Positions 1 through 13,300 of a stretch of DNA of 64,000 nt are shown here, in pieces. The position numbers and the translations under genes were made by a program. The stretch covers positions 4,953,272 to 5,017,271 of the forward strand of contig VXAZ01006886.1 in the NCBI GenBank assembly GCA_013399875.1, in the 5' to 3' direction. The notes under the pieces were generated by a model. The model was given only the letters and a program-made list of their open reading frames with translations. It did not search any database and had not been told where the DNA came from. This stretch comes from Gymnorhina tibicen. Lineage: Eukaryota > Chordata > Aves > Passeriformes > Artamidae. Each line of letters starts with the position of its first letter. Within the stretch, counting starts at the first letter, position 1.

Positions 1-3000
1 TTGGCACGTTTTAATTCCAGAGCACTTCAGGTGCAAATCATACTTGCAGCTTCACTGTCCCAGTGCACAGACCCCTCAACCCAGAGGCTGTCACACCTGA
101 AGCTGGGGGAGTGAACAAACTCATCGCCTGGCATCAGCACATCACTCCCATGTCTCCCTCTGGAGACATTTGCTCCCTTCTCTTAGACTAAGGATGACAA
201 CTGCTGCAAAGAATGGAAACAGCATTCTTCTGGACAGGTAGACAAGAAACCTGTTCTCTGACACTGAAAAATACTCTTTTTTTCCTATATTTAGTAGTTT
301 TTGCTGCTGACAAGAACAAAACATACTGGCAGAATAGAGTAGGATCTGTATGAACTCATCATTGCCCAGAAACCAAAATACAGCTGGGAGGTTTAATTAT
401 AGCCCACTAGCCCTGACAGTGCCCTGTTAAACCACCCAGCTCTTGTGCCAAGGAAAGTAATGCAGAAAGGGCTTTTTCTAGAAGCTGGTAAGAGTTTTAA
501 GTTGAAATAAAAAACGATGTGAAATGGTAGAAAGCTGGTTAAGCAGCTGCTGCTAACCTTGACAGTATTTAGTTAACAAATAAACAAATACCTCTTGACT
601 AGCTACCTCTCAGCTGTGAAAACATTCATAGACCCTCTGTTTCCACTGGGGGGTGTTGGAAGTGAGAATTCTCTTCAACCCTCATCCCTGAACTTTAAGA
701 TACAGTTACAATACACATCATGCTTCATCAAAGCCTTACTACAGTATAGTAGCTACAGAGAAAAACAGGATAGAAAACTGAATGCTACAAATTAAGAGCA
801 GTGCCCAACTTTCAGTTTGATCCTTTGACATGAGTTGACTCAACTCCCCTCTACACACACGTGCAGGACAGCAATCAGGCACAGAGATCCAGAGCTCAAA
901 GAGCAGTACCAGTCTCTTAGCTGTATAAAATGCCTGGCTTTGACAAAAGTATCAAAAAGATCTTGTAGTACAGTAGAGTTCCTCAGAAACGGGAATTCAA
1001 ACACATGCAAGTACCAGAGCAATTTCTCCTACCAGCTCAAGCAGAATTAAGTGCTCATAAACAAGGGCAGCCAGTCCTTCTTTCATTCCATCATATAACC
1101 ACTAGAATTAGGACATTCCTGATGGGTCCTTGTCTAACTTGTCCTCAAAAATACCCATGATAGATCCTACAGCTTTCTTGAGCAAGACACTTCCTTGTGT
1201 CTTTCTTCTAGCATGAGGGATCATCTTCCATTAAGTTTTAAGATGCCCTTAAATAAATCCTATGCTGGACGACTACTTGACCTAGCTATCACAGAATAGA
1301 CTTCTTCATAAATTTTGTAGCATACATCACTTATAATTAATCTAGTTTCAGAACCTGGCCTTTTCCACATTAAAAAGAGCTCTAACATACTTGATTAAAC
1401 TAATCTGAAAATATACTCACTGCAAACATGACTGAGAGAAACATCCCTAACTTCCCAACCTCAGCTGCTTCCAAGACCACAAGCATGCCCCAGAACTTGG
1501 CAAAGAATCACGGCATTTCCAGTGCCTTAGCCATCTACAGGGAATATGAACTGGCTGATAATGAAAATGAAAATGCCCAGAGTAACCTACTGAGCTTTTA
1601 GGAGATTTGGTAGCTTTGCTCTAGCTATTGGCATGTTTTGCTTCACACAAGTCTTTAGAATACAATCTGAAAATACCTGTGCACATCTTTAGACCTCTTA
1701 GTGGTTTGACTTTATGTCTGAATGACTGGTTGTCTCCATGCCATGTGCAATTTGCCCTCTGCAGTTATACATCAGCACAAGGAGCTCAATCTTTACAGCA
1801 AGAGGCTAGCAGAGGGTACAGGCACCTACTAGGTGATAGTAGGTCTCCTCTTTCTCTTCAGGTTTCAATGCTCAAGAAGGAAGGAAAGTGCAAGTCAAAA
1901 TTCTGAGCTAAAGGGACTTGATGCTGGTGGCAATCTAAGGACTCTGGACCTGAAGTACAAAAGAAGTATCAGGTATGAAGCACTTACAGTCACTTGTATC
2001 TTTTCCTTTTTTTTTTTGGTAAGAAAACTGAGGCAAATTTGCATCTTGAAATATCTGGAATTTCTCCTAACCACCCAGTGAAAGAGCTACTTAAAGCTTT
2101 ACCCTGAAAACCAGACATGCATCTAACAGATGCAAATGGAAATTAACGTTTAACTGTAAAGATATTTTGCCACTTTCTTTTTAGGTAGCCTTTAACCAAG
2201 TGCAGACCTTAGCAAGCTTATCTTGCTTATAGAAAAGGTGCCCAACTCCCTCAGATATTGCAGCAATTATTGTATCTTTCAATTGACATAAAATAAACAG
2301 ATTAACTTAGGGCTTGTTTGATCACTGTATTTGCATAAAAATCTAATAGGTTTAAGGGAATTCTGTATTATATTTATCATTTCCAAAGAAAAAATTCTTG
2401 GAGTACAGTCTGATTTTAAGAAAAATTCCTTGCAGGATGGTATATAAGGCACATTATTGGTGTTCATCAAGTTTCCATTAAAGTTCAATTAGAATAGTGT
2501 GGATAGACATGTCCACTCACCAACTGTTAGTCTATGTTCAAAACTAATATAATTATAAAATATTAAATCCTTATAGTAAATCTAATCCAAAATATCTGCT
2601 TTAGAAATTATATTTTTCATTAGGAAAACGTAACACTAGAAAAGATGTTATTTCTGCAAGGGTATATAAACAAAACAAAATTCCCTATAAAACTTCATGC
2701 TTCTTTACATGCATTGATTTTATTAGACCCCTTGGCTTTAAGAAAAATGCATTAGTAGGAATTAAATTTGCTTCACTTACAGTATAATTGATTTCAGAAA
2801 GCTATTGAATTCTATTTCATATGCTCTGACTTGTAGATAAATTAGTCCAAACTTCCAAAAAATGTGCAAATCACCATGCTGGTAGTAGTGGGGGCTCAGC
2901 AGAACACAGATAGCGGCAGGTCAATACAGAACTGCACTATTTAAATGAAAATCAAAACCCACGAAGCCTATGCATTTTTTTCCATATGCTGTTGCTGAAA

Positions 3001-4083
3001 ATTCTGAGATACATAAAAGTCTTGCCCACATGCAAAAAGCATACTTAGCCTTAGATGAGTACTTATTCTGATGAATCAAACAGTTGCAGGCACCCCATCA
3101 GAAGCCTTATGTTTAAATTATTCAATTTAGGGGCAGTAAGCCTAAATGTCATTTGAGATACAGAGGCATCCATGTGCTTTCCTGGAAAGCACTACACTAT
3201 GAACTTATTTGCAGACACATGAAATCACTTCAGAAAAAAAAAGAAAATTAAAAAAACGCACACAAAAATACTCCTCCCCCCACCCCTAATACTTATACAG
3301 AAATGGGATCTCTGTTTTCCTTACTTTCACATAATAACTGTATTATTAGCTCCATCCCTATGGAGGGACACCACAGGACCTACAGCATGGCAGTCTGTGC
3401 CTCCGAGAGCTCACAAGTGTGAAGGTGCCACTTCAACAGCTGTGTTCCAACACTGCTTTTACAAGGAATTGATCACAGTGAGTTTACAGCATTAATTTTA
3501 ATGTCCTCTGGTTAGCAGCAGCAGGACATCACTGCTATCATGGCTATTCCATGTCTCAAAGTATTTCACTCTCACTGAGATATATATGCATTGGAAAACA
3601 ATAGCTTCATTGAGTAAATGCCATTACTGTTGCAAGCAATACGCACTGTATTCCAACCATCATATTTATATGGAAATTAGACTTCGTTTCAAAAAGGCAT
3701 GTTTCCATAAGCTCCAGTCACTGTCCACTGAACCTAGGCATTTCCCTTAAAATCAATGCATTTAAATTTGAGATAATATTTTTGGTTTTTACTTTTCCTC
3801 ACAAGTTGTTTTACAAAAGCAGGGGCTGGTTAGGGATTACAGACTGACCTTTTCCCTGAAAACAAATTGAAGCAAGTGGAGTATTTTTCGATTTTACATC
3901 GGACAACATTCTACAATGAAAGAAGCTGATCAGAGTATGAGTGAAAGTATCACATCCAGCTGCTTGGCAGAGACTCTTGGCCAAGTGTCTCAGTAGGTGG
4001 GAACATAAACTATTGTTCTGGTCAACAGCTTCCTGCTTTGCGGACCTACATGAGGTCATAGGGAGAATTCTGACATTCACTAC
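1..4083. other. Non-coding AT-rich unique sequence
   Basis: No exon, RNA gene or recognisable mobile element was seen. Open frames are short (104 codons at most), lack splice-site or family support, and read as chance. The only local structure is short homopolymer-rich sequence near 3,232-3,290 (A-runs followed by C-runs). It is best read as intronic or intergenic DNA. Confidence 0.7.
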
Positions 4084-4127
4084 AGAAAAAAAACCCAAAA
4101 AAACCCAAAAACCAAACCAAACCAAGA
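4084..4127. repeat. A/C-rich low-complexity tract
   Basis: A-runs broken by CC or CCC, passing into an AAACC-like repeat. The same sequence type recurs at 34,058-34,140 and, as its complement, at 58,532-58,568. Tracts of this kind are common in bird genomes. No flanking element that it could be the tail of was recognised. Confidence 0.8.
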
Positions 4128-7100
4128 AATCACTTATATTAACAGTATTTTACTATTACAAAGTACTTTGCATATCACACTCAGGGAAATTTTAATGTTC
4201 AAGTAGAAATTATATTGTGCTTTGAGCCTCATGATGACTTCCAGGATTCCTGCCATCTTTGTCATCCCTTTCATAATTCCCAAAATTGTCAGCATTTTCT
4301 ACATACATGGAGCCACCACCCAAACTGGAGAGAAATTTTAAAATTCATTTGCTATGTTTTCCAACATGCTAAACTTCACAGGACATATACTGGACATAGC
4401 AGTGCCATATGACTTGTGCCAAAACATGACATAACACGCACACTTTCCACAATGCATATGCAAATTACAATCACGACATTTATGTAATTAGGCTGGAGAG
4501 AAACAATGAAAGAACATTATCAGAGACATTTACAAGCAGATTTAAATTATACCAAGACACACAAGCTAGTAATGCACACACAGCAGTGATAAAGGCTCTT
4601 AAGCAATGGGACAGCCCTTCCCAGTGGAGAGCCATAACTTCCATTTCAGTGAGTCCCTGTGTAGCAGGAATCTCCAGAAAAGGAGAAAATGTTCTCACTC
4701 AGGAAAATGGAAATCAAAGGGAAGAACAAAAATTGAAGGAATCAGAATTTAGAGATGTGCACCAAACAGAAAAGGCCTGAAGTCAACTAACTGCAAGAGT
4801 GGCTCTGGCAGGAGAGCATGGCAAGATACTCAAGGCAAAGCCAGAAGAAGACTGACTTTCTAGAAAAAGCTGAAAAGGTAGGAAGAAGCCTAGCATAAAG
4901 CCGAAGAAACCACTGAGTGGGGCTGAGAGCAGGTGTCTAGAATAGGGATGGAGTCAAAGGCAGGACACTAGGTTAAGACTCAAAACAGCATGAGGGACGA
5001 GGTAGCACTGAATGAAAAAATAAAGGTTTAGGCCCTGAACAGATAGAAATGTGAGTTAAACTTGAGATTTATCACCACTGCTCAGTGGTAGCCGTTCCAA
5101 AAATTCAGATTATCCACCAAGGAAAGTTTTAGTCATCGTACACAACTATTCCCCATCTGTGGACATTACCCAGCCAGACCGAAAACAACAGGCTCCTCTA
5201 CTGTAATTTTCAACTACTGACTTCTTGTGACAACAGGGGGGAATGAGCAGCAGGAAGAGAAATCAATGAACAGTTTTTCTGGTGATAATACACAGGTCTT
5301 TTGTTCAGCTACCAGCAGGAGCATATACTGCAGGTACTACTTGAGTTTCTGGCCTTCTTAAACTACTCAGAGAGACCATACAACTAATTTGCATCGAAAT
5401 AGCCCAAAATCTGGATTTTATGAAGGGCTGCATAAAACCCAGCTAAAGCCAATTCGTACTTGTTAAGAACAGGGAGATTGCTTCTGTTCTCAGGTCAGTG
5501 CCATTAGGCTGCTGGTTCTAACAAGAAAACACACTTCAAATCACAAGCAAACCATTAGAGAATAATCAGATGGTGGGGAAGGGAACACTTTTATACTTCT
5601 ACCATTTTCATATGCTTTTCATTATGCCTAAGTACTTTTCATGACACTGACTTTAAATGGCCTTTCCAGAAGACAGCAGCCACTGGCCAATGACCCAACA
5701 CTATCAAGCACATTAACATTCAGCTAATTCTACTTTGCAAGAAGGCACCTTATCTTTTTAGAAGCAGAACGCAAACCTTTCAAGCTTCATTATTCCAGAA
5801 ATTGATGCTTCATTACGGTAAACTTGTTTAATGTTTTAATCCTTTGAAGAGATATTTTATTAAAGGGTAAGAAAGTATGCATAAGATAGTTTAAAACACT
5901 TCAACAGGCCTAATCCATAGGGTAGAAGCAATAAATTTGTCTTCAAAGTGACTCAGGCTTTTAAGAGAAAGACATGAATCTTACTCCTGCCCTTATCAGA
6001 GCATGGCTGGACAATCACCTGCGAGGTGTGTGCATTTGGCACATCCTGACACACAAGGGCTCACTGCCCACAAAGCCCTCCCCTGAAGCAGTCTTGTTTC
6101 CCATGCTCCAAAATGAGTCACTTTAAAGCAGTAACTATTGGAAATGCCTTCCTCCTAGCAAGGCATCATGACACTTCTCCTCATGTGGAGCTTCTTAAAT
6201 ATTTAGAGCTAAATTTGCAGGTTGGTTCTGCTATTGCAGAGCTCAGTATTTTTATACATTACACAAGCCCTCAGGCTAGTTTCTCAGCCTGTTTTGCTGA
6301 AACCTGTGCCCTCTTACACTCAAAGAAAAATTCTTTCTTTAAGCTAAGAGGAAATGCATGCTTCTTTACTTTTCTGCTCTTTGGCAATAGTACCAGTAAA
6401 CAGTGAAGTCTTTGAAGAAGCTAACTGAATTTGGAGACAAAGTGTTAAAAAACCCCTGAGCCTTACATAAACGCTTGATAAAAGAAATCACTATTTTACT
6501 TCAGTGTCAAATTGGTCACCTAAATCACCCCTACTGTTTCATTCACTGGAGGACATTTTACAGAACAGCAAAAGAGAGTAAAATATCCTTCCAGTGTCAA
6601 GACTATCTAGATACACACCCAGAAGAATGGGTCCAAACTGACTCCTATGAGTCAGTACTGGTTTAATATTTAAGAATTCAAAGAAAGAACTCTTGAGCCT
6701 TGTATCCCTGGCTAAATAATTTGGTAGTAAATGAGGCAGAAGTAACTCTAGAGAGAAACAATTCATTTTCATATTACTTAGACCAGTGTTAATGGAGTAC
6801 ACACAACTGAGATTGTCAGACATTTGATTTCCACCTGAAAAGCCAGTATGACCTGTTCCAGTACTGATGAAAGGTCAAATAACCCACACGGGATAATGCT
6901 CCCAAACAAAATCAAGGATTCATCCCACAAAAATCAATGATCTTCATATATAGATCCTAGATAAGCAATGCATGTAGTCTGGAAAGTACAGAATACTGTG
7001 CTTTCAGCTGAGCTATGGCGAAAAATCAGGGTTCTGTACAATTACTTGCATTCAAACAAGAAATGCACAATATATGGATTTAGGTAAAACAAAAACAGTA

Positions 7101-10100
7101 TTAATGACATTCATTTTTCTGGTTTTATCTTGGTTATAAATTAAGTCTACCTCTAGCAAAGAAATCACTACCAAGGTGATGATATATTGAAACAGGGGCC
7201 CAAGGAGGCTGTGTAACCTACAAAACCTGACTGCAGAAGTGGCTGAGCAGCCTGCTCTTACTGGCTCTGCCTAGAGCAGAGGGTCAGAGAAAAAAACAAG
7301 CAGACATCCCTACCAATGCCAGCTCCTCTACAGTTTCAGAACTGAACGTTACTGCAGCTCTAGATCAGTTCTAAGGATATTAATGCTTAGAAGCAAAGCA
7401 CAGTCGAGGGTAAGAACCTTCTGTCTTTTCTTTCCAGTCCTTATAGGAGTTTAGAAAGTTCTACACACTAACACATACCTACTTGTGACAGACACTTATC
7501 TCCCTCAGACTCTAATACTCCAGTAAGATGACAGGGCCTTTGGCTTTAAAAAGTGGAAGTTGAATGCATGACTGCTTTCAGTGTCAAAACAGCAATTGTC
7601 TCACATGATCCAAAGGTTATATAAAAAAATTATTTCCTGCATTGTAGAAGAGAAATAAGGATCAGTCAGTGAAATGCTAATATCATTAGCTTGATCAGAT
7701 GAGTAAGTGTCATGTGAATAAAGGCAACTTTCTTAGGCAAAACTAATACAAGCAACTTTACAACTTGCATGTCCCTTAAAGGATAGTGAAATAAGACACA
7801 ATGAACACTGCAAGTTTGGGGTAAGTTCAGCATGAACTGAGACTAAGCGTTCCAAGGCACCTGCCCCCCAGCTCTATGCCCTAATATATAACCTGTCTTA
7901 CATGTTCTTCATATTTCATTTGTGAGCTGTGGAGCTTTCAAAGTAATGCCATCACATCACTTTTATGTTTAGAGAGCAGATATGCTACAATTCAGATTTC
8001 AGACAAGGTGTCAAGTTTCAGTAGTAAGCAGAGCTATTTCTTTTCACCATCCCCATCCAGAAACTGGCTGCAGCTTTGCTCACTTCTTACCAATCAATTA
8101 AGGCTGCCTGACTTATGAAAACAATCCAGTTAGCAGTCACATAAAGAAATTTTTTTTTGGTTGTCCCTAATATTTCCCTTGTCCCTTCAGTGTTTATTAC
8201 TTTCAAGTACCTGACAACAGCTACTATTAATACTGATTTGAAAAAATTACTTTTCTAGGGCAGCTTTTGAGAGGGGATTGAAATTGCCATTATGATACAT
8301 CAAAGCTTTGATGTGGATACTAGGGTTGAATGAAACTCAAGCTGTGTTCATGACAGACCTTAAAGCTTCTGTTATACGAACTATAATGTTCACTATAAGG
8401 TGGCATTGTTCTTCAGTCATCTTTTTTATTTCTTTTCTTTTGTTTTTGGAGGGGGTAGGCATTGGTAGAGGATGAGGAGGGTGGTTTGGTTGTTTTGACA
8501 AAACCTATATGATTCCAGGAAATTTTTGCCTTCGTCCTAATACTATTTTTCTTTCATCAACTTGTCCATTGGATATGTCTGCTAACTCACCACCTTAATA
8601 TCCTATTACCAGTGCTAACTTTGGACATCTACAAAACGCTCTGTAATATTCTAGTTTATATCATAGCAATGCCATCTCCTAATTAGTGCTTCAGAAGTCT
8701 TCTGAGAACCTGGAAGGACAGAACAAGAGTTGGACTAGAAGGGAACACTTGTCACTGACCTCTGCAACATTGAGTGCATCATTTCCCTTGTTCCTTTTCT
8801 TCCTCTGACATTTTGATTGCAACTTCTTCCAAACAAGTACCAAACCTTCACTAAATCGCTATATTAGTGTTAGCTGAGACTTCTAGAGCTGCAAGAAATA
8901 CCATTCGTCTGAGACCTCTCTCTACTGCAACTGACAGACAGACCTTAAAGGCCATGAATTAATGCAGCATTTACATGGGCACTATTAAAGCCAAAATGTC
9001 TCTTGATGGGAATAATTAAGACAGTGTTAAAGGCCAATCAACCAGCGACCAGCTGCTGAATTTTCAGTGGAAGGAACAAATATATGTTACAAAATAGCTG
9101 GAAAAAAACCAACCAAGTCAATAACTGAAATCTTTCACAGCAGAACAGGATTACATCATGGTTCAGTATAAAAGGGGCAGTTTCACCAACAACTGGATAA
9201 GGACACGAAAGAACATCACATCACAGCATATCTTCAGGAAGCCCTTATCTCTCTGCTCAGAACTTAAAAACATTAATTTTCTGCACTCTCAGTAATCAGC
9301 TTATAGCTCTCTCTTTGCTATATAGTAGCTCAAATGTCCCAGTGATTAGTCAACTCTAGGGTAAATGAAGTAGCAGGGACTGCATTTTGCCTGAAATATC
9401 TTGATACAGCCAACTCCACTTAAAAGAAAAACAATAGCAGCTTGTTTATTATCAGAGGAATAATTAAATGCAAACTGGATTTAGCATTACAACTGAGAAA
9501 TCAATTGGATCTTCTTGTTTTCTCTCAATTTACTTTATTACATGAGCATTCCTGACTCCAGGACATCAAGGTGAAGAATTAAAGGGCAATCAGCCTTCAT
9601 TAGAGTGGTTTAGGTGAAATTCTTACTTCTAACATAAAAGAAAGAAAAATCAGACATGAGGCTGCTATTTGTTTTCTATCTCACCTTGTAGTGATGCAGT
9701 ATGACAAACAGAACAATAAGGCAGACATGATGAGTACCCCTTACAACTATTTAATCTTAAACTGTAAGAGAAGACAAGCAAAGATGTTAAAGACAGTTCC
9801 AGAAGTATCCCAGTCTACTTGACCTTGGTATAGCACTTACCCCTCTCCCCCTTTCAGGAGGAACTGACAATTTTGAGATGTTTTAGAGCACTATAGTGTC
9901 ACAGAAACACAAAAAATAATTTGAGAAATCAATACAAAGCTTGACAAAAAGATGACAGTAGGAAAGGGAGCAACAGCAATCCCACTGCTTGGGTAAGGAG
10001 GCAGGACAGACCTACATGTCTGCCTGTATCACAAGTCTTGGAGGATGGGGGAGGGCACAGAAGGTAGAAAGGGAGAAGAACACTCCCCCAACTCTGCTGT

Positions 10101-10251
10101 CTTAAGCTCCTTAGTTTCTCCTAAACTTCAACACTGTATCATTCCATAGCTACTAGTTTCCCTATTCCTATTCTCCTGACTTTGTCCTCTAGACTTCTCA
10201 GATCTACTCACTACATCTGCTTCTTTTCTTCCTTCTTTTAGAGTTGTGAAA
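4128..10251. other. Non-coding unique sequence with one purine-rich block
   Basis: No supported gene or mobile element. The stretch 4,681-5,040 is purine-rich on the plus strand (248 A or G in 360 bases by hand count) and stands out from its surroundings, but no family or long reading frame was recognised in it. The rest is AT-rich, with short homopolymers only. Confidence 0.65.
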
Positions 10252-10326
10252 ATTTCATCCTGCATATCCCATGTTCTGAGTACCTCCAAAATTTCAACCT
10301 GCATGTCCCATGTTCTGAGTACCTGC
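10252..10326. repeat. 39-bp tandem duplication (2 copies)
   Basis: Two adjacent copies begin at 10,252 and 10,291. Both carry ATTTCA-CCTGCAT followed by the shared core CCCATGTTCTGAGTACCT, with a few mismatches. The period of 39 is a multiple of three, so the open frame on the minus strand across it shows a repeated peptide. Nothing else suggests that this frame is a gene. Confidence 0.9.
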
Positions 10327-13300
10327 TGTTCAGTACTGCCAACTAAGCTCAGCCCTGGGCTTGTCTGCCCTCTCCCAAAAGACCCGACATTGCTTTTGGG
10401 GAAGAACTGAAAAATCTGGACTCCAGCAGCCCCTGCCAAAAAATCTGCCCAGCAGAGCAGTTGCACAAGGAACCAGACATAATAGCTTTTAGAGTCTTTT
10501 TAAACACTTTTTCCTCTCTTTGAGTCAGATCAAAGCTGTTATGTAGAAGCAAGCTCTATTTTTAAGGAAAGAATTACTTTTATGCAGATGCAAACTAGAT
10601 TCCATGGAGTTTTGAACAAAAATATTTATACTGAATGCATGCAACTTCATTTCTCCCCCTTTCAGGTCAGGCTATGTTAACAGAAGCATCTAAATGTTCA
10701 TCTCAGATGGCCAGTTTCTATTTGCCTCAGCATTCTCTACAGGATCTCCTTGGTTTAAATTTTACACTACTTGCATTGTGTTACTCAAAATTGGCTTTAT
10801 TTTCCCCTCTAACCTTAGATTTTGCTGCTTTTCTATCTTTCAGTATTGGAAAGTGGTTTTGATTTCCCATGGGAACAAAAATTTCCTGTAGCTTTTTGCA
10901 TACTTACACAAAGGTTGATTTCATAAACTATATAGGACAGGTCCCCAGAGAGAAAATATTGCCTTTGTTACCATGCATATGGCTCTGTCTTTACTTGGAG
11001 ACATGAGAATACACACATAGGCAATATCTGTCATGCATGTCATGTGAATTTTCTTTACCAAGTTTGGACAATTGGTCCATTTCCAGCTGAGGAAAAAGAA
11101 AGGTAGGAAAAAAGCTGATTCCTCTAACACAGCATGCCCTTTCAGCAGAGTTAACAGGCTGAGCAATAAGAGCTGCAGAATATCTAACTCATGTAATTCA
11201 AGCTCAAAAACAGACCCAAATTTTAAAAAGGGCTTCTTACCCAGAAGATCCTGTGCCTGCACAGAGCAGTTAGGTAAGCTTTGTCCAGGTGAGTGCTCAC
11301 ATTTGTGCTAGAAAGCCTGCATGAGTTTTCCCGAAGCAAACTATGCAGAAGAAAAGAGAAGAGGTAGCTCCACTAACAGAAACATGAGATGTCCTCTCTG
11401 GGGTCATAACCAGGCACCCAATGCTCTGGAGGCATTCTGCTGGTGCACAAAGCTTAAGAAAACAACGATTTCGTAACTTCACATAAGACTAGATAAAACA
11501 GGGCTTAAGTGCACTCTGCTGCCTGTATTATGCTTCATCTTGAGGGGCTGTCACATGGAACCATGGCATGAACTTCAGTTGTTGCTCCCCATCATGTGTT
11601 AGTATTTCCTTATGAGATGCCTCTCAATCCTGCTGCAAAAGGATTTCCAACCCAACTCCAACTGCCAGCTAAAAGGCACCGTAATAATCCAGTTGTAGAT
11701 AAGATTGATAGATACCATACACATACCAAACCTAGAGCACTTTAACACATTTCAACTAACTAAAGCAATGGAAGGTAGCTAATCTCCTCTTACTGGCAAT
11801 GACAAATATTTTCACACCTAAATGGAAGATTCAGCTCACTCATTCTCTTATCACAAGTGATCATAGACTGTGTCCTAGAAAAATCATTTAGTTAAAAAAA
11901 AAAAAATACTGGGCTTAATTGACTTGCAAGCCCTTACAATGCATCTGAGCTGTGCATTGGTAATTGGATGATGGACACTTAAGGACTCCAATAAAATGTG
12001 CTTTAGGAACTAAATTCACCATAAGATGCATAATTCTTCAATGGTTAGAATGATGTACAAGTAAAATCCTACCTCACTTTCCCCAGCATGCTCAGACAGC
12101 ATTGTCAGGAGTGCTGCACAGTTACATAACTCATAGGTTAATAACCACACAGAGGAGGGATGGGGTTGATAAAGCCAGTGATGCCTTTGCATGTTTGGTA
12201 AAGCTACACTGAAAATGAAAGCTCTAATTTTTGAGGTCTTTCTCGCTGCTTCATTTTAACTAGGGCTGGGGGTGTTATTTCATGCTTCAGTAGTCGCACT
12301 AATAGAGCTGCTCTGTGCTAGCTGAATGAGATTTTCCTGGTTGTGAACACCAATGTCTTGAACAGTTGGGCTAATCTGAATTAACCTATACAGCAAAAAT
12401 ACACTTGAGTCCACAAATACAAGATGACATTAGCATAGATTCCTAGTGAGCTAACTCAAATTTAGACACTGTAAAAGCTTGGGGGGAGTAGGGAAGAGAG
12501 TTAATTCAAAAATTCAAATGGGAAAACCACCAAACCTACATTTATATTGAGAGACAGATGTAATTTGTGTGCATGAACGCTAGCTAATTCTCTGGTAAAA
12601 TTCTCACAGGAAAATAAAAACCCAAAATAAGGAAAAAAAATTATCAACATAAGGATGCCAGCCTTCTTCAGGTGTAATTCTAGGTGAGGACTAAAATTTG
12701 CCAGAAGGAATTGAACCAAGTTTGCACTACGGTCTAAATTGGTTCATGTAATTGCTCAATATCCTAAGCTTGAACCTGAGGCAGAAACAAGAAGGAAACT
12801 GCACTTGCTGAAAAGAACAGCAACAATCCTTTTACTTGCAGTGAATAAGAAAAACAACAAAATTCTACTTTTACAATGGCTTCAGTAGCAGTCTATTACT
12901 GTTTCACAATGTATAAAACAAGGTAGATCAAGGTGGTGTAATTAACTACAGTCTCAAAAAACCACCATAAAACACCAACTCTGAGCAAGCTAACAATAAG
13001 CAATGTTCTTTGCTTCTTCCTTCACAGCCTGTCTTACTGAGATTTGTGACACAGCAGTTGACACATTACTTCTTCCAAAACTACACCTCTCTGGGAAAAG
13101 TGCAGGAGTACAAGCACTCCTCTGAGCTATATTTTTTGAACAAAAGCAACTCCTTCTTTAAACTGAGACCTTTTCCCTCCTCTTAAGAAGAAATTCATTG
13201 TTTGCTGCTCTGTGATGACCAAAATAAGAGTCTAGGATCTCCAGGGTGATATCCTACCAAAAATTGGCACTCTGATCTCTTAACCCCTTAAAGAGCCTTT

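Noticed and set aside
8725..8745. GTTGGACTAGAAGG resembling a CR1 3' phrase
   Set aside because: The sequence after it does not continue as CR1, and no 8-bp terminal repeats follow.
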